Shown in pieces: positions 1 to 9,129 of a DNA stretch of 64,000 nucleotides; positions within the stretch are counted from its first letter, which is position 1, and every line of letters starts with the position of its first letter. The notes under the pieces are model-generated. The model saw only the letters and a program-made list of their open reading frames with translations, was not told the origin of the DNA and did no database searches. Source of the stretch: an uncultured Bacteroidales bacterium (lineage in GTDB: Bacteria > Bacteroidota > Bacteroidia > Bacteroidales > UBA932); assembly GCA_900319855.1 (NCBI GenBank), contig ONQC01000005.1:1-64000 (forward strand). Reading direction: 5' to 3'. Position numbers and translations under genes: made by a program.

Positions 1-2336
1 GTATCGGAGGAACCGAGGCCGCCGGCGGAGCCGAGGTCGACCCAGGAAGCCGCGTAGACGTCGTTACCGATGCTGACGAGGCGGGCGTCGCTGTAGGAAT
101 AGGTACCGCTGACGCTGTAGCGCAGGTCGCGGGTGATGTTGTCGCGCCAGGTGAGGGCGAGTTCGACACCCTTGTTGGAGGTGGAACCCAGGTTCAGCTG
201 GATGGTGGAGTACACATACGGCGGCTGCGGGGCAGTGTAGGTGTAAAGCAGGTTCTCGGAACGGCGGTCGAAGTACTCGAGGCTACCGGAGAGGCGGTGG
301 TTGAGGAATTCGAAGTCCACGCCGTAGTCGTAGACGACGGCGGTTTCCCAACCGAGGTTCGGGTTTGCGTTACGGTTGATGCCGTAGCCCGGGACCCATT
401 CGCCGTCCATCATGTACTGGGAGCCTTTGGAGGCGTAGGTGGACAGGGAAGCATAGTCGGAACCGGCGTTACGGCCGGTGACACCATAGGAGGCGCGGAT
501 ACGGAGTTCGTCGAGCCAGCTGCGGGTGCCCGCCATGAACGGCATGTTAGAGATGGTCCAGGCGGCGGAGATGGCCGGGAAATAACCGTATTTTTTGTTG
601 CGGCCGAACTTGGAGCTGCCTTCGTAACGCAGGGAGGCGGTGGCGGTGAGGAGGTTCTTCCAGCTGTAGGTCGCGCGGCCGAAGACGCCTGCGATCTTGT
701 TGTAGCCCTTGCCGGAGCTCATGCTCGCCTGGCCGTCCTTCAGATAGGTACCGGCGCCGATGTTGTACCAGAGGAACTGGTCGTACTGGAAGTCGCGGTT
801 GGTCATGCTCATGCTCTCGTTGACGGAGTCATTGTAGGAATAACCGGCGACGGCCTTGAGGGTATGGTCACCCTTCTGGAAATTGTAGTTGACAAGCCAT
901 TCGAAGCTGCGGCTCAGGGAGTTGTTGCTGCCCAGGGTAGCGGAGCCGGCCCAGTTGTTCCACATCTGTGCGGTCTGCATGGTGGAAGGCGTGTAGGAAT
1001 GGTTGTAGCTGGAGCTGTAGCGGAAGGACGCGTTGGCGTTGGTGGTGAGCAGGTTGTAAGCGTTCTGGAAGAGCTTGAGCTTGATATCCTGCTGGAAGGT
1101 GATGTTCGTGGAGTGGCTCTTGTTGGTCGGGACCATGAGGTTTTCCACGGAGTTGGTCGAACCAGTGGAGGAAGTCGGCCAATAGTAACCGGTCGGGGTG
1201 CTCTCGTCATAGACCGGAACGGTCGGGTTGGAGAACGGGGTGCCGGCGAAAGAGGCGCTGTTGCCTTCGCTGACATTGGCGCGGATGTTGGCGACGGTGC
1301 TGCTCTCGACGATATCGTTCAGCATCTTCTGGTTCATCTGGAACCGGGCGCTGTAGCTCTGGGAATCGCTGTTCTTGGTGAGCGCGTTGCTGTCGGTGTA
1401 GGTCAGGGACAGGCTGTAGTTGCTCTTGGCGGTGGAACCGGCGAGGGTGATGTGCTGGTTCATGTCATAGTACGGCTTGTCGTTCTTGAGGGCCTTGTAG
1501 TAGGCGTTCTCGACACGGTTGCCGTAGTCGGCCTTTCCGCGGGTCTCGTTGAGCTCGAGCCATTCGTCCAGGCTGAAGGTCTCCGGGAATTTGTGGAGGA
1601 CCTGGGTGGCGATATAGGAATCATAGGTCACGCGCAGGCGGCCGGCGACGCCGGAGCCCTTCTTGGTCGTGACGAGGATGACGCCGTTCGCACCGCGGGT
1701 ACCGTAGATAGCGGCGGATGCACCATCCTTCAGGACGGAGATGGATTCGATGTCCTGGGTGGCGACGTCGCTGAGGGATCCGCCGATGATACCGTCGACG
1801 ACCACGAGCGGGGAGTTGCCGCCGTTGATGGAGGTCGCGCCACGGATCTGGTAACCGGAAGCGTTACCGCTGGCGTTGGTGTCGATGTTCAGACCGGCGA
1901 CCTTACCGACGATGAGGGTCATGGCGTTCGGGGCGGCCTTGTTGAACTCTTCGGCCTTGACGCTGACGACGGCGGAGGAGATCTCTTTCTTGTTGAGCGT
2001 ACCGTAACCGACGACGACGGTCTCATCGATCATCTCGGTATCTTCCTGGATGGTGATCCGGGAAGGCATCTCGGATGCGACATAGGTTAATGTCTGGTAT
2101 CCGATGCAGCTGACCTCGACGATGGCGCGCGGTCCGGATACCCGGAGGATGTAATCTCCGTCGGGACCGGTCGCGGTACCATTGGTCGTGCCGCGTTCGA
2201 TGATGGACGCGCCGACCACCGGGCCGATGGCATCGGAAATGACACCTCTCACTTCATATCCGTTCTGGGCGGATACGCGGACAGACATGACAAGGAGAAT
2301 TGCCATGCCGGTTAGGAAAGTCAATAACTTTTTCAT
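1..2336 (-). CDS. SusC/RagA-type TonB-dependent outer-membrane transporter (3' end cut by window edge)
   Basis: The reverse strand reads without a stop from an ATG at 2336 to the window edge, about 778 codons. It begins with a signal peptide (MKKLLTFLTG..VSAQ), then a carboxypeptidase-regulatory-like domain (residues about 25-105, with the SCIGYQTL segment), then a SusC plug with ETVVVGYGTLNKKEIS, RGATSINGGNSPLVVVDG and ISVLKDGASAAIYGTRGANG, and then beta-barrel sequence. SusC proteins form the outer-membrane channel under a SusD lid and import oligomers using TonB energy. Full-length members have about 1000 residues, so roughly the last quarter is missing. The SusD partner would lie beyond the left edge, so the substrate cannot be inferred. 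A promoter and a 21-bp-spaced repeat pair lie just upstream. Confidence 0.95.
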   Translation of the reverse strand, partial: MKKLLTFLTGMAILLVMSVRVSAQNGYEVRGVISDAIGPVVGASIIERGTTNGTATGPDGDYILRVSGPRAIVEVSCIGYQTLTYVASEMPSRITIQEDTEMIDETVVVGYGTLNKKEISSAVVSVKAEEFNKAAPNAMTLIVGKVAGLNIDTNASGNASGYQIRGATSINGGNSPLVVVDGIIGGSLSDVATQDIESISVLKDGASAAIYGTRGANGVILVTTKKGSGVAGRLRVTYDSYIATQVLHKFPETFSLDEWLELNETRGKADYGNRVENAYYKALKNDKPYYDMNQHITLAGSTAKSNYSLSLTYTDSNALTKNSDSQSYSARFQMNQKMLNDIVESSTVANIRANVSEGNSASFAGTPFSNPTVPVYDESTPTGYYWPTSSTGSTNSVENLMVPTNKSHSTNITFQQDIKLKLFQNAYNLLTTNANASFRYSSSYNHSYTPSTMQTAQMWNNWAGSATLGSNNSLSRSFEWLVNYNFQKGDHTLKAVAGYSYNDSVNESMSMTNRDFQYDQFLWYNIGAGTYLKDGQASMSSGKGYNKIAGVFGRATYSWKNLLTATASLRYEGSSKFGRNKKYGYFPAISAAWTISNMPFMAGTRSWLDELRIRASYGVTGRNAGSDYASLSTYASKGSQYMMDGEWVPGYGINRNANPNLGWETAVVYDYGVDFEFLNHRLSGSLEYFDRRSENLLYTYTAPQPPYVYSTIQLNLGSTSNKGVELALTWRDNITRDLRYSVSGTYSYSDARLVSIGNDVYAASWVDLGSAGGLGSSD

Positions 2337-2365
2337 GAGATTTGTGTTATTTGTTCAGTGTGGCC

Positions 2366-2400
2366 CAAAGGTAACCCCGCGCCCATACTAATAAAACAAA
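2366..2400 (-). promoter_or_regulatory. Bacteroidota-type promoter of the first SusC gene
   Basis: On the minus strand a perfect -7 box TACCTTTG lies at 2373-2366, 29 bp before the ATG. A -33 element is either TTTT at 2396-2393 (19-bp spacer) or TTTG at 2400-2397 (23-bp spacer). The form matches the Bacteroidota consensus TTTG, 19-21 bp, TAnnTTTG. Confidence 0.6.
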
Positions 2401-2417
2401 ACGTTTTACTTTTGGGT

Positions 2418-2447
2418 GTGAATGGTCGAAAAATGGGTGTGAGCGGA
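2418..2447 (-). promoter_or_regulatory. Two 9-bp direct repeats, 21-bp period, LytTR-box-like
   Basis: On the minus strand TCCGCTCAC (2447-2439) and ACCATTCAC (2426-2418) start exactly 21 bp apart, and both continue ACCCA. They resemble the LytTR half-site form [TA][AC][CA]GTTN[AG][TG], with two or more mismatches each. The inner copy lies 21 bp before the TTTT -33 element, about one helical turn further out than in the two three-copy arrays in this window. Binding by a LytTR regulator is an inference. Confidence 0.45.
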
Positions 2448-2757
2448 GAGGCCTTCCGGTCTTAAAACCGCGACATCGAAGACGATAATCCGTTGTTTTT
2501 CCTATAGTTGGGAGAATGCCTCCGCGCTGTCGATCCATGCTTGAAGAAAGGCCGCGAAAGGTCTCAAATCATGCCTGGACCCCCTTTGTGCGACTTTTTG
2601 TGCGATGCTTTTCCGCTGAATGATACGCTTTTTTAAATGCGTTATGATGCACCTTTCTTTATGCGTTTCATACGGACCTCTCATGCGGATCATTGTGAGC
2701 TGCTATACGGGTTTTGCGAAATATTGGGTGCAAGGCGGGTTTTGCGAAACGTTTGGT
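2448..2757. other. Intergenic stretch with a 13-bp direct repeat
   Basis: No gene is supported here; the short open frames lack recognisable domains. GGGTTTTGCGAAA occurs twice in direct orientation at 2709-2721 and 2737-2749 (28-bp period), immediately before the REP-like unit that starts near 2758. Nothing else is recognised. Confidence 0.4.
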
Positions 2758-2857
2758 CCAACAATCCAATAAAAGATCGATTGGCGACGTTTGGTATGTA
2801 CGGTTGGATGAAAAACCCTGCTTTTGCCTCCGTTACGCAGCCAACCGTACATCCAAA
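2758..2857. repeat. Left REPIN-like unit: inverted pair of REP-like 12-mers
   Basis: ATGTACGGTTGG at 2796-2807 is followed by its exact reverse complement at 2841-2852. Outer edges are 57 bp apart, and the match extends imperfectly outward (TTTGG on both sides). The 40 bp before it, starting TCCAACAATCCA, recurs before the right-hand unit at 4003. Two REP palindromes in inverted orientation beside a Y1 transposase gene is the arrangement known for RAYT/REPIN systems. Confidence 0.7.
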
Positions 2858-3001
2858 CCACCTTCTGTGGCCGTTATTGCGGCTGGTTGGAAGACCAGCC
2901 TTTCGTTGCCCAGCGGAGAATGTGGAAATCCGGATCTGGAACCCGGAGAGAGTCGAGGGCCTGGGAAATCGGGAGCAAGGGTTTCGGGTATGGAAGGGCG
3001 G

Positions 3002-3925
3002 TTAACAAACAAGACATCTTTGGATGGAGGGAACCGTCGCTTTTTTCTGAAACTGCAGGAAACGCGCAATCTCTTGCCGGTTTTGCCGGGACAGTTCATA
3101 GACGCTTCGTTTACCCATTGCCGGGAGTATTTCCCGGTCAATGATCCGGCAGAGTTCGAAATCATCGGGCGCGGCCGTGTTCCGGAAGGTCCCGGCTTTC
3201 TCGTTTCGCAGGTACTCCTGCATGAACCGTTCTGCGTTCTCCGGCTCGATATCGGCAAATGAAATAGGCCGGAGGCTGCCGGGATCACGCATCTGCTCTT
3301 CTTTCCAGCGTTCATCTGTCCTGCGGAACATGTTGTATTCGAAAGCAGCCGGCGAAACGAACAATAGTTCCGTCTGGCGGAGTTCCATCGTTGATTCCCG
3401 TGTGAACCAACCCTCCGTCGTCATTTGGAAGGAATCCGGGAATTCCGCTCTGCGCGGAAGTTCCCGGGCGATATCTTCCCGGCTTTTTAGCAGGGTCGGT
3501 TGGTCGAACTTCCCCAGGTCTTCCCGGAACAGGTCGTTTATGGCACTGAACCGATAGGCGAAGGCGGTCCCTGTCACTCCGTGATGAAGCGGATTCCGCA
3601 GGACATAACTGATTGCCGCGATGATGTGGTTGTTCCCGGAGATTTCCAGGCAGAAGTATCCCTTTTCACCCAACTTGCCGCTCCTCCCGTATCGGTTGTT
3701 GAAGTGCATGGTGTAGCGCTTCCTCAATTCTTTGACAAAAGAACCGACCTGCTCTCCGAGAAGGATCAGGTGGACATGGTTCGACATCTCGGTATCGACC
3801 AGGAGCTGGATCTGGTATTTCCATGCTGAAATGACCATCATATTGAAAAAGTGCCGCACATCTTCCGTGTCGCGGAACATGACTTCCCCATGGGAAGTGA
3901 AGCAGATATGTTTCAGTGTCTTCAT
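3002..3925 (-). CDS. REP-associated tyrosine transposase (RAYT, Y1_Tnp family)
   Basis: This encodes 307 residues with a Y1 HUH single-strand transposase core. The metal-binding HUH motif is SNHVHLIL (H50 and H52) and the likely catalytic tyrosine is Y107 in SYVLRNP, which corresponds to the YxxxNP motif of RAYTs. A long C-terminal extension (about 150-307) ends in a possible helix-turn-helix (SRQNRQEIARFLQFQ). IS200-type transposases are near 150 residues; RAYTs are usually longer, so this fits RAYT better. Characterised RAYTs cut REP sequences as single strands and are usually single-copy and domesticated. Inverted REP-like pairs flank the gene on both sides, and no IS200-type ends were identified. 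I infer a domesticated transposase that mobilises or maintains these repeats. Confidence 0.85.
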   Translation of the reverse strand: MKTLKHICFTSHGEVMFRDTEDVRHFFNMMVISAWKYQIQLLVDTEMSNHVHLILLGEQVGSFVKELRKRYTMHFNNRYGRSGKLGEKGYFCLEISGNNHIIAAISYVLRNPLHHGVTGTAFAYRFSAINDLFREDLGKFDQPTLLKSREDIARELPRRAEFPDSFQMTTEGWFTRESTMELRQTELLFVSPAAFEYNMFRRTDERWKEEQMRDPGSLRPISFADIEPENAERFMQEYLRNEKAGTFRNTAAPDDFELCRIIDREILPAMGKRSVYELSRQNRQEIARFLQFQKKATVPSIQRCLVC

Positions 3926-4002
3926 CTTGACAGAATCGTATGATTAAAGATACGAGCTGCCATGAAATAATCCAACAAAAAAGCTAGGAAATAGGGAATC
4001 AA

Positions 4003-4137
4003 ATCCAACAATCCATAAAATCGGCTTTGGAGACAAATAGAAATGTACGGTTGGATGTGGATTTGTCGATTTCTTTCGTTTTTACTTCCAACCGTGCAGA
4101 AAAAGCCTCTTATAGTCGCTTTCCTTTGTACGGTTGG
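4003..4137. repeat. Right REPIN-like unit plus an extra REP copy
   Basis: ATGTACGGTTGG at 4043-4054 pairs with CCAACCGTGCA at 4088-4098 (one base different), giving a 56-bp inverted pair. A further direct copy TGTACGGTTGG lies at 4127-4137. The leader (TCCAACAATCCATAAAATCG, from 4003) resembles 2758-2780 before the left unit. The rest of the 313-bp gap between the transposase and the GATE gene shows nothing else. Confidence 0.7.
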
Positions 4138-4238
4138 ATTCGATGGTCCCGGACGCCCTCGCGCCTGGTCTCGTCGATCCCGCAATACCTCCGGATGGTG
4201 GGAGGTGGCGACGGTGGGTCCTTCCGGACGGGAGTGGC

Positions 4239-5390
4239 CTACAGGAGGCTGACCAGCAGGAAGAGGAAGTGGGCGATGACGCCTGCGCAGAGGCCGGCGA
4301 CCGTGTGGGCGCCCAGGGCTTTGGAGATGGCCTTGCGCCAGCCCAGGGAGTCCAGCATGGCGGTGTGGGTGGACAGGAAACCGGACCAGCACATGCCGAT
4401 GGCGGTGCACACGGCGATGGCGTTCCCGTCGAGGATGCCGGCGGCATTGAAGGTCGGCAGCAGGCCGAGCGCGGCACCGACGGCGCCGAGGGCCGTCATC
4501 GGGAAAGCGATGAGTTCCATGTGCTTGAACCCGAACAGCCATTCGAAGATCCAGTGGACCTTGTCGGCCAGCCACGGCAGGATCGGGACGCCCTGGTTGG
4601 CGGTGCCGTTGTAGACGCCGGCGTCTCCGGTCCCGAAGGTGATCATGATGACGGCCGTGGTGATGATCAGCACGCCCGGGATGATCTGCAGGCCGAGCTC
4701 CACGCCGTTCTTGCCGCCGTCCAGCAGGGCGTTGAGGAACCGCATGAAAATACCGTTTTGTTCCTCATTCTCAATCCGTTCCTCGGCCAGCTCTTCCTGG
4801 CTGGCCTCGATGACGGGCTGTTCCATTTCCACGGGCCAGGCCTTGCGGCAGGAACGCTGCATGATCCGGGTCGAGATGATGGAGCCGCAGAAGGCGCCGA
4901 CCAGGCCGATCAGGGCCGCGGAGGCGTTTCCGTAGCTGATCATGGTGATGATGACCACGAAACCCATGCCGAAGGCGGTGCCGAAATTGGTCAGCGAAAT
5001 GAGCTGGTATTTCTTGAAATAGGAGGCGAATGAGCGGTCCTTGGACAGGGCGATGATGGCCGGGTTGTCGGACAGGAAGGTCATCACGGCGCCGAGGGCG
5101 GCGACGCCGGGCAGGTTGAAAAGGGGCTTCATCAGCGGGCGGAGGAATTTCTCCAGCAGGGTGACGACGCCGAATTCGGCCATCAGCTTGGAAAGCGCAC
5201 CGGTCAGCACGGTGATGCCCATCAGGTAGAATACCGTGTTGAGCAGCAGGTCGTGCGCCGTGTTCATCAGGGTCTTGAGCATGTTGCCGCTGCCCATGCG
5301 GCTGCCCAGCGCCCAGAAGATGCCGACCAGCACCGCCAGGAAGATGACGGCTTCGACGGTCGAACGGGTGGAGGCTTTCATTTTGGCCAT
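4239..5390 (-). CDS. GATE/nucleoside-recognition-domain inner-membrane protein
   Basis: A 383-residue polytopic membrane protein. It has a TM helix near residues 12-30, a first GATE-type region about 45-185 (TVFYLMGITVLTGALSKL, FLSDNPAIIALS) and a second region about 235-383 ending in several hydrophobic helices (TALGAVGAALGLLPTF, AIGMCWSGFLSTHTAML). A charged loop (about 200-225) separates the halves. The duplicated GATE layout matches nucleoside-recognition or spore-maturation-like proteins found in many Bacteroidota, resembling the CD0519/CD1768 type. The transported substrate is unknown, so I assign no transport function. The gene stands alone: its upstream neighbour on the same strand ends about 80 bp away and the transposase lies downstream. 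Confidence 0.75.
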   Translation of the reverse strand: MAKMKASTRSTVEAVIFLAVLVGIFWALGSRMGSGNMLKTLMNTAHDLLLNTVFYLMGITVLTGALSKLMAEFGVVTLLEKFLRPLMKPLFNLPGVAALGAVMTFLSDNPAIIALSKDRSFASYFKKYQLISLTNFGTAFGMGFVVIITMISYGNASAALIGLVGAFCGSIISTRIMQRSCRKAWPVEMEQPVIEASQEELAEERIENEEQNGIFMRFLNALLDGGKNGVELGLQIIPGVLIITTAVIMITFGTGDAGVYNGTANQGVPILPWLADKVHWIFEWLFGFKHMELIAFPMTALGAVGAALGLLPTFNAAGILDGNAIAVCTAIGMCWSGFLSTHTAMLDSLGWRKAISKALGAHTVAGLCAGVIAHFLFLLVSLL

Positions 5391-5471
5391 TGTTCCGGTG
5401 TTTCCTTTAAAAATGTTTGCGAATGTACGCAGAATTCTTCAAACTTCAACGGGAAGAGGGGACAATGACGC

Positions 5472-8400
5472 TTATTTTGTTACTTCCTTTACGTTGAAAC
5501 CGCTCATCTCGAGGACTGGGGTCTCGCCGCGGGCATCTTCCGCCTTGAAGGTGATCTGGACCGTCTTCTCTTCTCCGGGGAGGAGGGAGAAGTAGTTGTC
5601 CTCATAGAAGACGGGGAGGATGCGCTCGCCGCTTTCCTTGCCCTGGACCTTGAGACGGACCATGAGGGCCGGCGTGCGGCTTCCGTTCCTGACCGTCGCC
5701 GTCATCTTGTAGGTGCCGTTCTCGCAGGTTACCTTCCGGGAGAGGGACAGGCGGACCTGCGGAAGGGTCAGCAGCTGCCTGTAGTTGCCGTCTTCCTTCC
5801 CTTCCCAGTAGAAGTTGTCTGCGAGGAGCTTTTCGCCCTGGGTCAGCCGGAGCTTGATATAGTACACATCGGACAGTTCCGGGCTGTCGAAGGTCAGCGG
5901 GAAGAGGGGCGTCGTCGTGTCTTCGGGGCTGTCCAGGGTCGCCTGGTTCTCCGCGATGACCTTGCCGTCGTAGTTGACGATGGCGGCATAGGCCGTCAGG
6001 CCGCTCTGGTCGGAGGCGTTGTTGTTGACGACTTCCACCTGGCCGGAGACCGGATTCCACTGGATGCGGATCGGCGCGGAGGCCTTCTTGACGCCGAAGT
6101 AGGCGGCGGTAGGCTCGAAGTAGTAGTCATACGTCTGCCAGACCATGGACGGCCAGCAGGAGTGGCTCATCCAGATCAGCAGGCCCTTGCGGTTCCAGCT
6201 ACGGGATTCGTACATGGCGCGGTAGCCGTTGTAGTTGATCCACTGGGCCCACTGCGTGAACTGCTTCAGGTCCTTCGGCTCTCCGAAGGCTTTCTGGATC
6301 ATTTCGTTGAAGGTGGCACAGCTCTGGGCATTCTCCAGGGTGTAGTCGTGTACGCCCCAGACGCTGTTCTGCGGCCACTGGTGCTCCGGACGGAGCATCT
6401 GGGTCATGCTCTCGTATGTCATGACATTGGGCATGCCACGCTCGCTGTGGAGGCGGTCCTTGCCCCTCTCGGCGGTGAAATAATCCTCTACCGGCAGGGC
6501 GCGGTAAGGGCCGTTGCCGCTGACCATTCCCGAAGCGGAATGCGGGATGTAATACATGCCGGGATGCAGCCGTTTCACCAGCTGTTCCAGACCCGTGTTG
6601 AGGATCTCCGGCGGATTGCCTTCGTTGCGGCCGACATACAGGGCGATGCTCGGGTGGTTCCGGATCTTCCGGACATAGTCCTCGGCGTTGGCCATGAACA
6701 TGTCGTTGTCATCCGGGTTCGGACCATCTGCCGGATTGGCCAGCCAGAAATCCTGCCAGACCATCACGCCGTGGCGGTCGCAGGCCTCGTAGAACTCTTC
6801 GTCGCCCGTCTGGCCGACCCAGTCGCGGATCATCGTATAGTTCATGTCCGCATGGTAGGCGACGGCGATGTCATATTCGCGGGCGCGGTAATTCAGGTTG
6901 ATTTCCGGGAAGCCCCAGTTTCCGCCGTTGCCGATCAGGCGGCGGCCGTTGACATAGATGTCCAGGATGCCGCCGTCGGTGGTGTAGCTCATTTCGCGGA
7001 CACCGGACAGGAGGGTCCGGCTGTCGGAAACCTTCTCATCCACACAGACTTCCGCCGTGACTTCATACAGATGCTGGTCGCCGTAGCCGGCGGGCCACCA
7101 GAGTTCGGGCTTGGCGAGCCTTCCGGGGATGATTTCCACGTCACGGGTTTCGCCCGGGGCGAGGACGGCCTCACCCGCCAGCTTGACGGGACCGTAGCAG
7201 AGCTGGATGTCCGCGTTCTTCGGCGAGTCGGAGTGGTTGGTCAGCGTCAGGGTCGGCTTCAGGTCCGCATAATCGGTGGACGGCAGCGGGAGGTCGGTAT
7301 CGACGAAGATGTCATCGATGCTGACTCCTCCGTCATAGGCAGCCAGCCAGACATCGTTCCAGATGCCGATGTTGCGGCCGCGGACGGTCGGGATCCAGTC
7401 CCAGCCGATGGAGCAGTGCATGGTCGGGTTGTCGGCGCCCAGCACACCGCCGTTGGTGTCGGCCGTGATACGGTTCTGTTCCTTGATGATGCCGGGATTG
7501 TCATTCTTGTAGATCTTGACAGCCAGGTAGTTGGTGCCGGGTTGCGCCAGGCTGGTCACATCGAACCGGCCCCGTGTGAAGGCGCCGTCGATGTGCCCGA
7601 CGAACGTACCGTTGAAATAGACGTCCGCTTTCCAGTTGATTCCGTCAAAGTTCAGGACAAGTTCCTTGCCCTGGAACGTGGCAGGAAGCTCGAAGGCATC
7701 CCGGTACCAGAAATCCGAAAGGAAGAAGGATTCGGAAATCTGCAGCTGGTCGTCATCGTAGCGGATGTCCGGGATGGCGCCGATGTTATAGTAGGACGTG
7801 GCCACGGTACCCGGGACGGTCGCGATGATCCAGCCTTCCGGGTTGAAGCCTTCGGTCGCAATCTGCCCGCCTTCGGCCGTTACCTCGGAGGCGCGCTGGA
7901 GTTTCCATTCCCCGCCGCTCAGATACAGGCGGTTACCCTTGGCCTGCGGCTGCGGAGCCGGTTGCGGGACGAGGCCGCCCTTGCCGTAGACTTCCATTTC
8001 CGTCAGGGAAATCCGTCCATCCGTCCGGGCGTCCAATCCGGAGAGGCGGACATAACGGGCGGTCGCGGAGACCGCGATTTCATCCACAAGGGCGTCTCCC
8101 TGCGGGAGATCGGCAACTTTCTTCCAGGAAGCCGCGTCATCGGAAACCTCCACTACGCCGCCGGCGGGTTTCTCGAGCCAGCGGAGCGTGACTTTGTCAA
8201 AAGCGGCGGGGGCGCCGAGATCGACATAGACCCATTCTCCGGTCTGCCCTTCCGGCATCCAGGCGCTGAAATAGCCGAAAGAAGGAAGCACCTTGATTTC
8301 TTGCCCTTTGCGGAGGAAATTCATTTCCTGGAAGGTCCAGGTGGTGGCGCAGGGAGCATTCAGACGGATGCGGTAGGTAAGGAACCGTTGTCCGGCGGGC

Positions 8401-9116
8401 AGGGGAGCGGAGAAATCGACCATCCGGTTGTTCATCATCCTTCGGATCTGGGCTTCCATCTCAGGGGTCATCTGCGGGCGGGTCTGCGCCGCCGGGCCGC
8501 CGAGACCGGCGGACACCGCAACGTTCTGCGAACCCGCGCCCGGCATCGTACGGAAGCGGTTCATGCGCGGCGTGCCGGGGAGGTCGTTGCCCTTGAATTC
8601 TTTCAGGACCGTCCAGTCGGTCCCGTTTTCACTGGCTTCGAGGACGATGTCATAGCCCGTTCCCTTTTCCGGATCGCACTGGACGCTTCCCGTCAGGTTG
8701 AGGACATCCGCGTCGATGTGGCCGTTGTGCAGGACGAAGGCCAGGAAAGCATCCGCGCTCCCATCCACGGTGAGGGACGTCGTGTTATCGTCAAAAAGCC
8801 GTTCCCTGTCCCGCTTTTCCATCGGCCCCTTGTCCGTCACCATTTCGATGTAATACGGTGACGAATCGGCTACGATGCCGTCCGTAATCAAATGACCGGT
8901 AAGGTTGTAGTCGATACTGGAGGAGTGGTGGACCGCACGCCGCAGGGCCACGTTGCGGTAGGCGTCACCGCCATTTTCTTCCGAAGGTCCGGAATACTCG
9001 GCGGGGTTTCCAGGGTAGACACCGATGCCACGGGTCAGGTCGCCGGTTGCAGGTTTTTCCTTGCAGGAGGAAAGGATCGTCAGTGCAATGAGGAGGGCAG
9101 GGGTGAGGGTACGCAT
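5472..9116 (-). CDS. GH2-family glycoside hydrolase lipoprotein with discoidin-like domain
   Basis: 1214 residues. The lipoprotein signal ends at ILSSC (C18). An F5/8C (discoidin) domain lies near 280-378, followed by a GH2 sugar-binding domain (about 395-605), an Ig-like domain (about 610-710) and a TIM barrel. The predicted acid/base is E832 in YVGRNEGNPP and the predicted nucleophile is E892 in LHSERGMP. Both contexts resemble exo-beta-glucosaminidase and mannosidase-type GH2 enzymes more than beta-galactosidases; substrate is not certain. The open frame extends further upstream, but ATG 9116 gives the lipoprotein signal and lies 13 nt after the recO stop; ATG 9137 would overlap recO. It is the last gene of a run with ctpA, rdgB and recO, an unusual place for a glycosidase. 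Confidence 0.88.
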   Translation of the reverse strand: MRTLTPALLIALTILSSCKEKPATGDLTRGIGVYPGNPAEYSGPSEENGGDAYRNVALRRAVHHSSSIDYNLTGHLITDGIVADSSPYYIEMVTDKGPMEKRDRERLFDDNTTSLTVDGSADAFLAFVLHNGHIDADVLNLTGSVQCDPEKGTGYDIVLEASENGTDWTVLKEFKGNDLPGTPRMNRFRTMPGAGSQNVAVSAGLGGPAAQTRPQMTPEMEAQIRRMMNNRMVDFSAPLPAGQRFLTYRIRLNAPCATTWTFQEMNFLRKGQEIKVLPSFGYFSAWMPEGQTGEWVYVDLGAPAAFDKVTLRWLEKPAGGVVEVSDDAASWKKVADLPQGDALVDEIAVSATARYVRLSGLDARTDGRISLTEMEVYGKGGLVPQPAPQPQAKGNRLYLSGGEWKLQRASEVTAEGGQIATEGFNPEGWIIATVPGTVATSYYNIGAIPDIRYDDDQLQISESFFLSDFWYRDAFELPATFQGKELVLNFDGINWKADVYFNGTFVGHIDGAFTRGRFDVTSLAQPGTNYLAVKIYKNDNPGIIKEQNRITADTNGGVLGADNPTMHCSIGWDWIPTVRGRNIGIWNDVWLAAYDGGVSIDDIFVDTDLPLPSTDYADLKPTLTLTNHSDSPKNADIQLCYGPVKLAGEAVLAPGETRDVEIIPGRLAKPELWWPAGYGDQHLYEVTAEVCVDEKVSDSRTLLSGVREMSYTTDGGILDIYVNGRRLIGNGGNWGFPEINLNYRAREYDIAVAYHADMNYTMIRDWVGQTGDEEFYEACDRHGVMVWQDFWLANPADGPNPDDNDMFMANAEDYVRKIRNHPSIALYVGRNEGNPPEILNTGLEQLVKRLHPGMYYIPHSASGMVSGNGPYRALPVEDYFTAERGKDRLHSERGMPNVMTYESMTQMLRPEHQWPQNSVWGVHDYTLENAQSCATFNEMIQKAFGEPKDLKQFTQWAQWINYNGYRAMYESRSWNRKGLLIWMSHSCWPSMVWQTYDYYFEPTAAYFGVKKASAPIRIQWNPVSGQVEVVNNNASDQSGLTAYAAIVNYDGKVIAENQATLDSPEDTTTPLFPLTFDSPELSDVYYIKLRLTQGEKLLADNFYWEGKEDGNYRQLLTLPQVRLSLSRKVTCENGTYKMTATVRNGSRTPALMVRLKVQGKESGERILPVFYEDNYFSLLPGEEKTVQITFKAEDARGETPVLEMSGFNVKEVTK

Positions 9117-9129
9117 CGCCAGGGGTTGT

